Part shown: one piece after another, positions 8,971 to 18,005 of the stretch
Layout of the letters: every line of letters starts with the position of its first letter
Numbering within the stretch: the stretch's first letter is position 1
Source of the DNA: Gimesia maris
Lineage (GTDB): Bacteria > Planctomycetota > Planctomycetia > Planctomycetales > Planctomycetaceae
DNA length: 64,000 nucleotides
Assembly (NCBI RefSeq): GCF_008298035.1
Contig: NZ_CP042910.1
Span: 7,130,001 to 7,194,000 of the forward strand
Direction of reading: 5' to 3'
Translations under genes and position numbers: made by a program
Notes under the pieces: generated by a model
What the model saw: only the letters and a program-made list of their open reading frames with translations
Database searches by the model: none
Told to the model about the DNA's origin: nothing

Positions 8971-9975
8971 TCAGTTCTTCGCAGTCTGTTGCTGCTGGGC
9001 AAATTTGGGAGGCTTGACTGCCGTTGGTTTGTCATTGGGGGGAATCGTCTTGACGACTTTCCAGGCGAGGCCCAGTTTTTCGAGGACCAGAATCGCACCG
9101 TAGGTCATATCGAGTTCCCACCATTTGTGGCCGTTCTTTGCCATTCGCTGGTACTTGTGATGGTTATTGTGCCAGCCTTCGCCGTAGGTCATCAGGGCGA
9201 CCCACCACAGGTTTTTGCTGTCGTCCGTGGTTTCGTAATTACGATAGCCCCAGATGTGGGTAGCGGAATTCACGAACCAGGTCGCGTGCAGCACATAGAA
9301 CAGACGCACAAACATCCCATACACGACCATGCTGATCGCGGTCTCTCTGCCGCCCAGCCAGTAACCGATGCCATATAAAATGGCGCCTAGACCAATGTGC
9401 CAGAACAGAAATGTTTTCTGCAGGAACCGCATGAACGGGTCTTTGAGCAGATCGGGAGCAAACCGCTGATGGGTGGCCTGAATTTCTTCAGCGCTGTGAT
9501 AAGGAACGAGCCAGAGAATATGGCTCCACCAGCGACCATCGCGCGGTGAATGCGGATCGCCGGGCTGGTCGCTGTGCAGATGATGTTTCCGGTGATTGGC
9601 GACCCATTGAATCGGAGGTCCCTGCCCGGCCAGTAAACCAATCAGGCCGATCGTACGGCTCATGAAGGAATATGTCTGAAAGCTGCCATGGGTGAGCAGG
9701 CGATGATAGCCCATGCAGATCCCAATGCAGCCGGTTAACCAGCCCAGGAATACACAAGTCAGCAGGCCTGTCCAGGTGAAGTAAAAGGGAGCCGCCAGCA
9801 GTCCCAGGTGGATGGCGACAACCCAGCCAATATTGGCCCAGTCAGTGGTCGCATATTTACCCGGCTGTGCTGGTTCAGTTTGGGGTGTCTCAGGTTCGGG
9901 CGTCTCAGCAGCTGCGTTTTCAGGAAGAAGTTCATCCGTTTCCGGAAGCGGCGCGAGTGTCTGCTGTGAATTCAT
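8971..9975 (-). CDS. Acyl-CoA/fatty-acid delta-9-type desaturase
   Basis: 334 residues. Three histidine boxes are present in family order: HRLLTH after the first membrane pair, HRKHHLHSD in the middle, and GEGWHNNHHKYQ near the C-terminus. They bind the di-iron centre that inserts a cis double bond into a saturated acyl chain with O2 and electrons from a reductase. Hydrophobic pairs near residues 50-95 and 185-230 fit the four-helix membrane topology. The first 45 residues are an acidic, proline-rich extension (PETPQTEPAQPG) that many bacterial members lack. It stands alone, with no adjacent ferredoxin or reductase gene. A repeat copy ends three bases past its stop codon. Confidence 0.93.
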   Translation of the reverse strand: MNSQQTLAPLPETDELLPENAAAETPEPETPQTEPAQPGKYATTDWANIGWVVAIHLGLLAAPFYFTWTGLLTCVFLGWLTGCIGICMGYHRLLTHGSFQTYSFMSRTIGLIGLLAGQGPPIQWVANHRKHHLHSDQPGDPHSPRDGRWWSHILWLVPYHSAEEIQATHQRFAPDLLKDPFMRFLQKTFLFWHIGLGAILYGIGYWLGGRETAISMVVYGMFVRLFYVLHATWFVNSATHIWGYRNYETTDDSKNLWWVALMTYGEGWHNNHHKYQRMAKNGHKWWELDMTYGAILVLEKLGLAWKVVKTIPPNDKPTAVKPPKFAQQQQTAKN

Positions 9976-10190
9976 ATTTAAGAGCCCGATCCGATCTATA
10001 TCTGTATGTAAATAAAAAGTCGGCAGATTTTAGGGGGATTGGCGAATTGTGTCTATAGCGGTGAGGTCGATTGGAAAAAGACAGGGAAATTTCTTAAAAC
10101 GGGTGTACAGAAGCAGTTATGAATCAGGAGCCTCGGGGGACGTTTTAATCTCTTGCATGGTGAAATAAGTGATATCGTGAATGCATCCAT

Positions 10191-10499
10191 TTACCTGGAT
10201 TGCTTGAAGAAATTATCTTTCCAGTGGGGGAAACCAAACAATAGAGCCACGACGAGACTGAGCACAAAAGTCTTCCAGAGCCAGACATCCCACGGTTGAT
10301 AGTACCTGGAGGCGTCTCCCCAAACAATCCATTCGATAAATGGAAAGATTAAAGCAAAGACGGCGACCAGTAGCGAAGTCAGCAGGTAACGCGATAGAAA
10401 ATGAATCCGCCAATATCGACAGCTCAATAGATGAATGGGTAATGCAAGTAGAACTACCAGAACCGCTTGAATCAGAGCACCACCAGCGCCTGCTCCCAT
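10191..10499 (-). CDS. Small membrane protein of unknown function
   Basis: 102 residues with three hydrophobic segments (about 7-24, 36-54 and 74-92) separated by short charged loops. An AAGGA sequence about 7 nt before the ATG supports translation. I recognise no family. It lies alone between the desaturase and a thioredoxin-fold gene, all on the minus strand, with about 90 bp to the latter. Overlapping frames look like shadows. Confidence 0.55.
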   Translation of the reverse strand: MGAGAGGALIQAVLVVLLALPIHLLSCRYWRIHFLSRYLLTSLLVAVFALIFPFIEWIVWGDASRYYQPWDVWLWKTFVLSLVVALLFGFPHWKDNFFKQSR

Positions 10500-10591
10500 C
10501 TTTTTTTCCTTATCAAAATCAACGTTAAAGTTCTATTTCGAGATATAATTTATCACGGGAAATTCAGTCATCGGTCTAATATTCCATTAAA

Positions 10592-11110
10592 TCACGGATC
10601 AATATGAACCACACGATACGACGGCTCTGTCTGTAACTCGCGCAGCTTTTTGATTTCGGGGATCAGTTGCTGTTCGTAGAGCCCCTCTATCGTAATCGCG
10701 CGTTTAATGACTTCGTGGTTGGAATTCTGCGTCAGCAGAATGACTCCCAGTGGAGAAATATCGTCGAAATAACCCTGCCAGGCTTCAAACTGGTGATGAG
10801 GCAGTTCTGCAATATCAATTTGGTAGCAGCTGATGGGTTGACTGCGGACCAGCTTGAGTACTGCTGGATCTTGAGAATAAAAGTACTCGTGCCCCCACGT
10901 AGTGATACACCAACTGGCTTTTGCGCTGATCAGAACCAGTTTGCCTTGTTCCAGATCCTGGTGAACGCCTGCCAGCGAATACGGGGTCCAGTCAATCTGA
11001 TCTGGTTTGACGGGGAACGGAAGCAGAAAATAAAGCCGAATCAGCATGAGAGCCAATAGCGGTCCTGTAACTAGATGAGCCAGGCGAATGTTTGTGATGC
11101 GAGTCTGCAT
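10592..11110 (-). CDS. Membrane-anchored thioredoxin-fold protein, DsbD-gamma-like, second cysteine lost
   Basis: 172 residues. One N-terminal helix (about residues 10-31) anchors a domain that aligns by eye with the C-terminal domain of DsbD: GKLVLISAKASWCITTWGHE corresponds to the strand and active-site turn, and ISPLGVILL to the strand with the cis-proline. DsbD has CxxC here. This protein has C-I-T-T, so the resolving cysteine is replaced by threonine. It may therefore work through a mixed disulfide or a single thiol, or act only as a binding domain. It would face the periplasm. The family call is moderate; the missing cysteine is directly visible. Confidence 0.65.
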   Translation of the reverse strand: MQTRITNIRLAHLVTGPLLALMLIRLYFLLPFPVKPDQIDWTPYSLAGVHQDLEQGKLVLISAKASWCITTWGHEYFYSQDPAVLKLVRSQPISCYQIDIAELPHHQFEAWQGYFDDISPLGVILLTQNSNHEVIKRAITIEGLYEQQLIPEIKKLRELQTEPSYRVVHIDP

Positions 11111-11367
11111 TTTCTTCGTTCTCTGGTGTTAATAAACAATATTCCGAAACTGCTTGCGGAAAAGAGTTTGCGCCGTCAATATAACCGACAAAGTATGCTG
11201 ACCAGAACCTCCGGTTTATTGAATTCAAACGAAATTGAATGAACCTGGTATCATAAACAGCGGTCCTTTCGTTATAATGTGCCTGTAGCCAGTCTTGAGC
11301 CCTTTCGATGGGCAAACAGGGTCCGATATTCACTCGCCATTCTATCAATCAGACCGTGGGAACGACT

Positions 11368-11679
11368 ATGAAATTTCAACTTGTACTACAGTTTAATGGA
11401 GCCGTAATTTCTGATTACGATTCACTCGTGGATCTGGAATCCGTCATCATCGATCAAATCCAGGTGGATGGCAAGACGATTGTCGACGGACATGATTTCG
11501 GCAGTTCGGAAATGAACCTGTTTATGACCGTCGATGATCCGGCGAAAGTGCTGAGCCAGATCAGAACGCAGATCGAACATCCATTGATGAACCGATTCAA
11601 AGCCGGCTATCGTCCCATCAGTGAAGATGGCTTTCATGCGATCTGGCCCGAAACGCTGCATGAATTCTCAGTCAAGTAA
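11368..11679 (+). CDS. Hypothetical cytoplasmic protein
   Basis: 103 residues from the ATG at 11368 (MKFQLVLQFNG). An upstream in-frame start would add 20 unconvincing residues. No signal peptide or membrane segment. The mixed alpha-beta pattern, with FNGAVISDYDSLVDLESVI and a later DGFHAIWPE, looks like a small single-domain protein of the kind seen as immunity-type or uncharacterised proteins, but I do not recognise a family. It is isolated, with both neighbours on the other strand. A TATAAT at 11273-11278 could be a -10 element, though no good -35 is visible. Confidence 0.6.
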   Translation: MKFQLVLQFNGAVISDYDSLVDLESVIIDQIQVDGKTIVDGHDFGSSEMNLFMTVDDPAKVLSQIRTQIEHPLMNRFKAGYRPISEDGFHAIWPETLHEFSVK

Positions 11680-11748
11680 GCGACACTGCTGCTGAGGCAA
11701 CCGGTGAAAAAACGCTCTGGCAGTGCAATTCATTTACTGCGGTAAAAT

Positions 11749-13326
11749 TCAATTTCCGCAGATGTCGAATTCGATATGGGGATATTTCTTGCGGGCTTCC
11801 GGTGTGAGTGGTACCGGTTCCTGGATCGCGATATCACACCATATCAACCGGGACAGTTGAGGTAGCGTATCGAGCAGCGCCAGGCGTTCGTCGGTCAGAG
11901 AGCTCGGCGCCCGAATTTCTATCTGCTCCACATTCGATAACCAGGGCAGCAGATGGGCAGACTCTTCTCCAAAATTCAATGCATTCACATCCAGACTTTT
12001 GAGAGACGGCATTTGTGCAAGCAGGAGTAAGGTCTCCTGGTTCAGATTCAGATCCTTGCAGTAAAAACTTTCGAGCTGACTGAGTCGTGTTAATGGCTGC
12101 AGCGAATAAGCATCAGGCAGTGTAATGGGAACATGACATTCCTGCAGGTTTTTGAAGCGGCCCAGTTGTCTCAGTGCCTGACGGGCTTCATCACCGGTCA
12201 GATGCATTCCCGTATCCCAGCCGATGATCAGGTTAGTCATCCCGGGCAGATCGCTGGCCAGTTTTTCCAGCAGATAACTCATTTCTTCTGTCGATCCGGA
12301 GGGGATCTTAAGTGAAGTGAGTTGGGGAGCGAGTACGAACGCGTCTGACAGTTTCTTTCTGGGGGACACATTCCGCACCACCCACTTTTCCAGTTTTTGA
12401 TGATCGCCGTCCTTCAAAAATTTGACGAGCACATCCTGCTTGACGGTCCCGCAATCGACTTCTAATGCAACCAGTTCCGAGCAGCCCGAAAGCTTCTTCC
12501 AGAAAGAGGTGGCACGTTCAGGCACCAGAGGCATACACAGTTTCAAGTCTTCCAGATGGGGTAGATCCAGTATTTTTTCTGCGACTGCGGAATCCATTTT
12601 TTTCTTGCCGAAGTGCAGATGTAGCCGCCGTAATCCATCCATCTGTGCAATCTGCTCGAGCGCCGTGTCATCCAGATGCGAATGCAGAATTTCCAGGTCC
12701 TGTAATTGGGGAATATTGCGGAGCGCCTCATAACCACGCTCATTAATCCGACAGTAAGAAAACTTGACGCCATCCAGATTTTTAATCTCCGCAACGGCTT
12801 CGATGCATTCTCCCAGTTCCGGATTGGATTGGTCGCGGGTTCCATAAAACCAGATGCGGACGGGAAATGGCAGTTGATTGATCAGCGCGACCGATTTTTG
12901 AAGGGTCTCGGCATGCTGATAGATTTTTTTCCCGTCGACGATCTTCTCTGGATTGCCGACCCAGATGGAGAACGGCTCGCCATTCCGGGGGAACCAGAGT
13001 GTCAGTTTCTGATTGCGGATCTGCTGATATAAATGGTTTAACGCAGGATCATTCCAGGGTTCCCCTGAACCACGCCTGGCGTTCGCAGACTGCAAACCGC
13101 TTAAATGGGGAACACGACTGGCAATCACCTGATTTATTTCATCCAGCCGACGACCAGACTTCTGTAAATCGGTATGTGTGTGATGTTGAATCGAAGGAGT
13201 CACATCAGTCAGCGCCTGCTTATCAGCGACAACCGCCTGTGTTCGATCTGAGTTGATCAGAAAACCTCCAATGCCAGCCAGCGCCACCAGCACCGCCACA
13301 AACGGAATCAACCATTGTCGCAACAT
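11749..13326 (-). CDS. Membrane-anchored or secreted leucine-rich-repeat protein
   Basis: 525 residues. Residues 1-27 (MLRQWLIPFVAVLVALAGIG...) form a signal peptide or anchor. From about residue 170 on, repeats of the LxxLxxLxL type appear, such as GYEALRNIPQLQDLEILHS and GLRRLHLHFGKKKM, each about 24 residues. LRR proteins bind other proteins through the concave face of the solenoid. In planctomycetes similar proteins are common and mostly uncharacterised. A Shine-Dalgarno-like AGGAG 8 nt before the ATG supports the start. It has no co-oriented neighbour close by. A second, smaller LRR protein is encoded at 46571-47479. Confidence 0.8.
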   Translation of the reverse strand: MLRQWLIPFVAVLVALAGIGGFLINSDRTQAVVADKQALTDVTPSIQHHTHTDLQKSGRRLDEINQVIASRVPHLSGLQSANARRGSGEPWNDPALNHLYQQIRNQKLTLWFPRNGEPFSIWVGNPEKIVDGKKIYQHAETLQKSVALINQLPFPVRIWFYGTRDQSNPELGECIEAVAEIKNLDGVKFSYCRINERGYEALRNIPQLQDLEILHSHLDDTALEQIAQMDGLRRLHLHFGKKKMDSAVAEKILDLPHLEDLKLCMPLVPERATSFWKKLSGCSELVALEVDCGTVKQDVLVKFLKDGDHQKLEKWVVRNVSPRKKLSDAFVLAPQLTSLKIPSGSTEEMSYLLEKLASDLPGMTNLIIGWDTGMHLTGDEARQALRQLGRFKNLQECHVPITLPDAYSLQPLTRLSQLESFYCKDLNLNQETLLLLAQMPSLKSLDVNALNFGEESAHLLPWLSNVEQIEIRAPSSLTDERLALLDTLPQLSRLIWCDIAIQEPVPLTPEARKKYPHIEFDICGN

Positions 13327-13695
13327 TCTTACTCTCCTACTCTCAACAGCTGGTTCCTGAACCAGATGCCTGCCCCTTCAAAGCCGTGCTGAACAGGGAG
13401 AGAACTACTTATCCCCTCAGCCGATCACTTCACTAACTTATTGTACAGAACAAAACAGGTGTTGTCCTCTTTCAGATTGACATTTTTCTGTTCCGCACTT
13501 TCCCCTGAAAGGTTACGTTACGTATGTCATATCATGTCAACAGTTTATCAAAAAAAGATTCTAAACCTCCAGATTGAGTAATCTCCCTCCTTTTTCAGCG
13601 ACTTTTTTTTTCAAAAAAGCCGGTAACACTGCGCCGGTTTTTTCGCATGGTATTTCAGTCGCGGATTAATCATTCACTTTGGAGGGGAAAACATC
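13327..13695. other. Divergent intergenic region
   Basis: 369 bp between the LRR gene and the methyltransferase gene, which point away from each other, so both promoters should lie here. A hairpin followed by T residues (13613-13643) stands about 50 bp before the methyltransferase start. I see no clear sigma-70 promoter pair. Confidence 0.5.
13613..13643 (+). terminator. Terminator-like hairpin in the methyltransferase leader
   Basis: Six A (13613-13618), one bulged G, CCGG (13620-13623), a 10-nt loop, CCGG (13634-13637) and six T (13638-13643) pair into a stem ending in a T run. No gene on the + strand ends just upstream, so it may be a leader attenuator or the remnant of one. The core stem is only four G-C pairs plus A-T pairs. 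Confidence 0.4.
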
Positions 13696-14790
13696 ATGAT
13701 GACTGATACTGCTTTGACTGTCGGCCTGGAAACATTCACTCATTTTGAGGATCGTCTGCAACAGATGATCAATCAGGGAAGCCTGACATTGATGCTTTCG
13801 ATCGGTTTCCGAACCGGTTTATTTGAAGTACTGGGAAGTGTGGATGCAGCGACCTGTGAAGAAATAGCAGCGCGAGCCGGTCTGCAGACGCGTTATGTCG
13901 AGGACTGGCTGACTGTGATGCACACCGGTGGAATTCTGGAGTATGATCCGCTGTTCCAGACTTACCGCCTGCCTCTGGAACAGGCCGCGCTATTGCTGCA
14001 GCGGGGTGGAACGCACTCTTATGCCACCAGTGTGCAATGGGTATCACTGTCAGGTAAGCTGGAAGATGAAATTGTAAGTTGCTTCCGCGCAGGAGGTCCG
14101 CTACCTGCTGATCTGTTGACTCAACTGCAGTCACAGCTTCTGGAAGATCATTCTGTTTCGATCATGAATGGACTGTTTAAACATGTCTTGCCAATCATTC
14201 CGAGCCTGATTATGCAGCTTTGTGAAGGATCGGATGTTCTCGAGCTGGGTTGTGGCAGTGGTCAGACGCTGATTGAACTGGCCCGTACGTTTCCTGCCAG
14301 TCGTTTCGTGGGCTATGACAGTTCCGCTTTTCTGATTGATAAAGCCAGGCGCAGCGCAGATGATGAGCAGTTAGAGAATGTGACTTTTATCCAGCGTGAT
14401 CTGGCGGAGATTCACGCAATTGAAGCCTTTGATCTGATAATGGCATTTGATGTACTGCAGGACCAGTCCCGGCCGATTCGTGTTCTGGATCAGGTCTTTA
14501 CCGCGTTGCGACCGGAAGGAACTTTTCTGATGCAGGATCTGGCTCGTTCACGTCACAGGGAAATCAACCTGCAACATCCGCTGGCCGCGCTGTTGTACTC
14601 AATCTCCTGCCTGCGAAGTATGGCGATCACTGAGCCGGATCAGTCTGCCGACAGTTCCCGCTGGTGTCAGGAAATGGCATTGCAGACGCTAGAGGAGATC
14701 GGCTTCACAGCGATCGATGTCCACGCGCTGCCTCATGACCTGGTCAGTGATTATTTGATCGCCAGAAAGCCCGGGAGCCCTGCTTCCTGA
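13696..14790 (+). CDS. SAM-dependent methyltransferase with N-terminal winged-helix domain
   Basis: 364 residues; GGAGGGG precedes the ATG at a good distance. Residues 20-95 look like the winged-helix dimerisation domain common to bacterial class I methyltransferases of the O-methyltransferase or Rv2258c kind (GLFEVLGSVDAATCEEIAARAG...TRYVEDWLTVM). Near residue 180, VLELGCGSGQTLIELA is motif I of the SAM-binding fold; VGYDSS and AFDVLQDQ are the following acidic motifs. The product would be a cytoplasmic methyltransferase. The acceptor is unknown. Both neighbouring genes are on the other strand, so it is a single-gene unit, perhaps controlled by the leader hairpin upstream. Confidence 0.85.
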   Translation: MMTDTALTVGLETFTHFEDRLQQMINQGSLTLMLSIGFRTGLFEVLGSVDAATCEEIAARAGLQTRYVEDWLTVMHTGGILEYDPLFQTYRLPLEQAALLLQRGGTHSYATSVQWVSLSGKLEDEIVSCFRAGGPLPADLLTQLQSQLLEDHSVSIMNGLFKHVLPIIPSLIMQLCEGSDVLELGCGSGQTLIELARTFPASRFVGYDSSAFLIDKARRSADDEQLENVTFIQRDLAEIHAIEAFDLIMAFDVLQDQSRPIRVLDQVFTALRPEGTFLMQDLARSRHREINLQHPLAALLYSISCLRSMAITEPDQSADSSRWCQEMALQTLEEIGFTAIDVHALPHDLVSDYLIARKPGSPAS

Positions 14791-14804
14791 TCCAGATGCG
14801 TGAA

Positions 14805-15194
14805 TTACTGAAACAGACGTTCTTCCAGCAGTTCGTAGTAACGGGCATCGCTTCCCGCCTGACTAATATAGGAATTCAGGATGCCGGGATCGATAAACAC
14901 CATGGCTGGCTGCTCATGACAATGCGCCTCAGACGCTTTCAGCAGATAGTTGATATCAGCGCGGCTCAGGCGATGCGTTTTACACAGATCGTAGAACAGT
15001 CCCTGGGGTGTATCTGAATTGGCCCTGCGCTGCAGCTGCAGATTTTCCCAGAGATACAGGACGAGCCAGACCATGCCAATCACAATGGATGCTGAAATCA
15101 GCAACCAGTTTTCCTGCAGCAGGCTGCGATTACGAAATGCCCGGGAGATTTCATCAGTGTGTCCTGCCAGCAGGCACCAAAAATCGATGTTCAT
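14805..15194 (-). CDS. Small membrane-anchored protein, partner of HEAT-repeat protein
   Basis: 129 residues with one hydrophobic helix at about 29-50 (LLISASIVIGMVWLVLYLW). The rest is a soluble helical tail with HRLSRADINYLLKASEAH and a C-terminal YYELLEERLF. The start ATG overlaps the last four bases of the HEAT-repeat gene upstream, so translation is likely coupled. No family recognised. The context suggests that this protein tethers the HEAT solenoid to the membrane or acts together with it; that is inference. Confidence 0.7.
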   Translation of the reverse strand: MNIDFWCLLAGHTDEISRAFRNRSLLQENWLLISASIVIGMVWLVLYLWENLQLQRRANSDTPQGLFYDLCKTHRLSRADINYLLKASEAHCHEQPAMVFIDPGILNSYISQAGSDARYYELLEERLFQ

Positions 15195-16828
15195 GTTTCG
15201 CTTGTCCCTTCCACCTGATTCAGATCGGTCTGCTCCGGACTAAGTGGCTTCTGCAGAGCTTTGATCGCGATTTCGCGGATGCGCGTATTTTCTTCATTGA
15301 TCAGTGTTGCTAATGCCTGTCTTGCTGCGGAACTGGAAATGCTGGCCAGGATTTCGGCGCTGGTTCTGCGGACCAGATCGTCGGCATCTTCCAGAAGTGC
15401 AGCCAGGGCCGGGACAACCTGATCATGCAATTTTAAGGCATAAGCACAGCGGGCAGCCTGGATCCGCCGTTTTCGCAGGGGATGTGACATGGCGCGACTC
15501 AAATCGACGATGCACCGCGGATTCAGTTTCTGCAGCAGCTTGCCCACAGACGGACAGACCTGCGAATTGAATTCTTCAAAATGCTCCAGAACATATTCGA
15601 CGTCAAAACTCGAAAGTTCCTGCCGTGCGGCTTCGCGTACTTCCTCTACCGGACTGTCAATTTTATTGATCAGCAGATTCATCGCATCCGGGACGTGCTG
15701 CGTGCGAAGCTGGCAGGTGGCCCAGGCCTGCTGGATGGGGTCTTCCGAATCCAGGCTTTCCAGAACCATCTCCGTGACTTCGTTGACATCCAGGTTCCGC
15801 AGCATATCGATGGCTGCTTCTTTGGCGGCTGGATTCCCATGCTGCAGCATCCATTTCTGTGCCTGTTTTTTACTGGCGACATCAAGGTTAAGCAGACTCA
15901 TCAATCGAATCAAAGCCACATGCAGTACCTGGGGAATGCGGCTGAAATCCTGCCGATCCGCACGGAGCCAGATCACCTGATCGATCTGTCTGAAATTCGT
16001 CTGCTGTAATTCGGTCGGTTTTTCCGGCAGCCAGCGCAACAGGTGGGCGATGAATTCGGGATCATCTCGCGTCGAAATCGCTTCCAGGGCTTTCGCGTTT
16101 GGATAATTCACTTGTGTGAAATCACAAACAAGCTGCATGACGCCCATATGTTTACTTTGTTTCAGTACCTGTTCCACCATCCGCCGGATGTCTTCATTTG
16201 AGTTCCAGAGTACTTTTCTGATGGCGGGATCGTCTACTTTTCCCAGGATCAGCAGACTTTCCACGATTTCTTCGGGGCGATTGAATTCCTGCAGATGTTC
16301 GGTTGCCGTGACGAGCGCGTTGAGGTTGTCGCGTCTGATCTCTTTGGCATTTTTCAGAAACGCGCGGGAGTAGACGGAATCGACTGAGGGATTCAGAAAA
16401 TATTCGTAGAGCCTGCCCACCAGGTAGCGGAGGGTTTGTGATGTCAGATCCGGTTGATGATTGACCAGCCGTTTATTTTCATACAAGGCGATGAGAGAGG
16501 GGATCTGTTTAAAATCACTGGTGATACGGACAAATTCCAGACCGCAGTACTGCAGTTCCTGGTTGCCGTGTTGCAGACACTGCCGGATTGCAGCATCGAG
16601 TGCATTCGAATGCGTCTCCAGCAGTTTTCGGATACCGGCCGTGTGAGTGGGGTAACGCCGGATCACTTCGACCAGTCCGCGTGAACTCTGCTGCTGCAGT
16701 AAAGCGAAGACCGCCTGCTCACGAATTTCCGGAACGTCGACGTCCAGAGCCTGAATCAATGCGTTGACCGCATGAGAATTTCGGCTCTGCGCGAGCAGGT
16801 CAAATGTTTTAGAAATTGATGAAGCCAT
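15191..16828 (-). CDS. HEAT-repeat protein
   Basis: 545 residues built of helical repeats. HEAT-type units are easy to see near the ends: AVNALIQALDVDVPEIREQAVFALLQ (about 20-45) and VPALAALLEDADDLVRRTSAEILAS (about 475-500), each with the Pro, Asp and Arg spacing of the family. No signal peptide and no catalytic motif. Such solenoids act as scaffolds. The gene ends by overlapping the next gene (14805-15194) by four bases, which suggests an obligate pair. The partner and process are unknown. Confidence 0.82.
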   Translation of the reverse strand: MASSISKTFDLLAQSRNSHAVNALIQALDVDVPEIREQAVFALLQQQSSRGLVEVIRRYPTHTAGIRKLLETHSNALDAAIRQCLQHGNQELQYCGLEFVRITSDFKQIPSLIALYENKRLVNHQPDLTSQTLRYLVGRLYEYFLNPSVDSVYSRAFLKNAKEIRRDNLNALVTATEHLQEFNRPEEIVESLLILGKVDDPAIRKVLWNSNEDIRRMVEQVLKQSKHMGVMQLVCDFTQVNYPNAKALEAISTRDDPEFIAHLLRWLPEKPTELQQTNFRQIDQVIWLRADRQDFSRIPQVLHVALIRLMSLLNLDVASKKQAQKWMLQHGNPAAKEAAIDMLRNLDVNEVTEMVLESLDSEDPIQQAWATCQLRTQHVPDAMNLLINKIDSPVEEVREAARQELSSFDVEYVLEHFEEFNSQVCPSVGKLLQKLNPRCIVDLSRAMSHPLRKRRIQAARCAYALKLHDQVVPALAALLEDADDLVRRTSAEILASISSSAARQALATLINEENTRIREIAIKALQKPLSPEQTDLNQVEGTSET

Positions 16829-17075
16829 GCCGACATGAGATCGTATAAAAAGTGCCTGGATCTACAAAAGCAGAGATTCCCATTTGTATCGGATAAAGAC
16901 TGTCACTTCCTCATTCCCGACATGACAGGATTTTCTCTGCTATTGCCCGCTATCTCTCTATCGTATGCCGGTACAGTAGAACTCAAGTTTACCGGCCGTA
17001 ACACGATTATCCCGAATAATCGCTACATTCCCGGTAAATGGTTATCATGAACGTAAGCCGAGGGTGAAAGCGAGC

Positions 17076-17915
17076 TTAGCCGCCTGTCTGCATAAAATCC
17101 GTCAGAAACGCATATGATTCGCGGACGACTTCCGGAGCCATATGGCTGTGCCGACTGAGTTCGACATGCAGGCCTCCCTGGTAATCAATCTCCCGCAGTC
17201 CGTGGATCACATCCGAAAAATCGATGTCGCCCGCGCCGAACCGTAGATGATCGTGTACTCCCTGGACCATGTCTTCGATATGAATATTGAAGACCCGGTC
17301 TTTCCAGGGGCTCAGAAACTGGCTGATCGGCAACTCTCCCATGCACTGTAGATGACCGATATCGACCGTCAGTCCGAAACAGGGATGCCTGACGCGCTCG
17401 TTCAGATCCGCGAAATCCTGCAGTGTTTCAATCAGCATGCCCGGCTCCGGTTCAAACGCCAGCCGAACTTCTTTCTCAGCCGCATAAGCGATGACTTCGC
17501 GACAGCCTTCTGCCAGCAGTTCCAACGCATCTTCACGTTGCAGATCCTGCTTGAGCTGTCCTGCCCAGAAAGAGACCGCGTCAGACTTGAGAGAGGCTGC
17601 CAGATCAACACAGCGTTTGAGGAAATCAATACGGCGGGCGCGGGACGGGGGATCGGCGGTGAGCAGCGTCGGCTCATGTTTCTCGCGGGGATCCAGCAGG
17701 AACCGGGCCCCGGTTTCGATGACCGACGAAAGCTGATACTTCTGCAGCAGCGCCTGCATTTCCTGCAACCGTTGACCCAGATCAGCAGCATAGGGATTCA
17801 GGCAGTAATGATCGACGGTCAGCGCTATCGACTGATAACCGGTCTCTGCCAGCAGTGAGATCGCGTCATCCCAACGATGGAAGGCCAGACCGTTCGTATT
17901 ATATCCCGGTTTCAC
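17076..17915 (-). CDS. Sugar phosphate isomerase/epimerase, AP endonuclease 2-like TIM barrel
   Basis: 279 residues starting at GTG 17915. The TIM-barrel metal ligands appear in order: Glu in AFEPEPG, Asp and His in LTVDIGHLQCMG, His in NIHIEDM, and Glu in LHVELSRHSH. These bind a divalent metal in the xylose-isomerase-like/AP endonuclease 2 superfamily. Members isomerise or epimerise sugars and inositols or act on DNA; without DNA-repair signatures this is more likely carbohydrate metabolism. The N-terminus begins directly with the first strand (MKPGYNTNGLAF), so it is cytoplasmic. It stands just downstream of the DUF1080 gene on the same strand but past a terminator. Confidence 0.82.
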   Translation of the reverse strand: MKPGYNTNGLAFHRWDDAISLLAETGYQSIALTVDHYCLNPYAADLGQRLQEMQALLQKYQLSSVIETGARFLLDPREKHEPTLLTADPPSRARRIDFLKRCVDLAASLKSDAVSFWAGQLKQDLQREDALELLAEGCREVIAYAAEKEVRLAFEPEPGMLIETLQDFADLNERVRHPCFGLTVDIGHLQCMGELPISQFLSPWKDRVFNIHIEDMVQGVHDHLRFGAGDIDFSDVIHGLREIDYQGGLHVELSRHSHMAPEVVRESYAFLTDFMQTGG

Positions 17916-17949
17916 AAGTCGACTTCTTTATGCTGAATCTAATGAGAAG

Positions 17950-17980
17950 AAAAAAGCCCTCGATCTTCATGATGAGGGCT
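17950..17980 (-). terminator. Rho-independent terminator of the DUF1080 gene
   Basis: Arms AGCCCTC (17955-17961) and GAGGGCT (17974-17980), partly extended inward by ATC/GAT. The minus-strand transcript runs into six U residues from the A run at 17950-17955. It lies 26 bp past the stop codon of the gene at 18006. Confidence 0.78.
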
Positions 17981-18005
17981 CAGGTTTCCATCTGCGTCAC
18001 CAGGC

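Noticed and set aside
8835-9098. Small ORFs containing CIRGHPFLISCRFVF-type peptides
   Set aside because: These peptides are the translation of the ACCACGAAA repeat and hairpin and appear at many copies; not genes.
11273-11278. TATAAT before the hypothetical gene at 11368
   Set aside because: No acceptable -35 hexamer at 16-18 bp; not called as a promoter.
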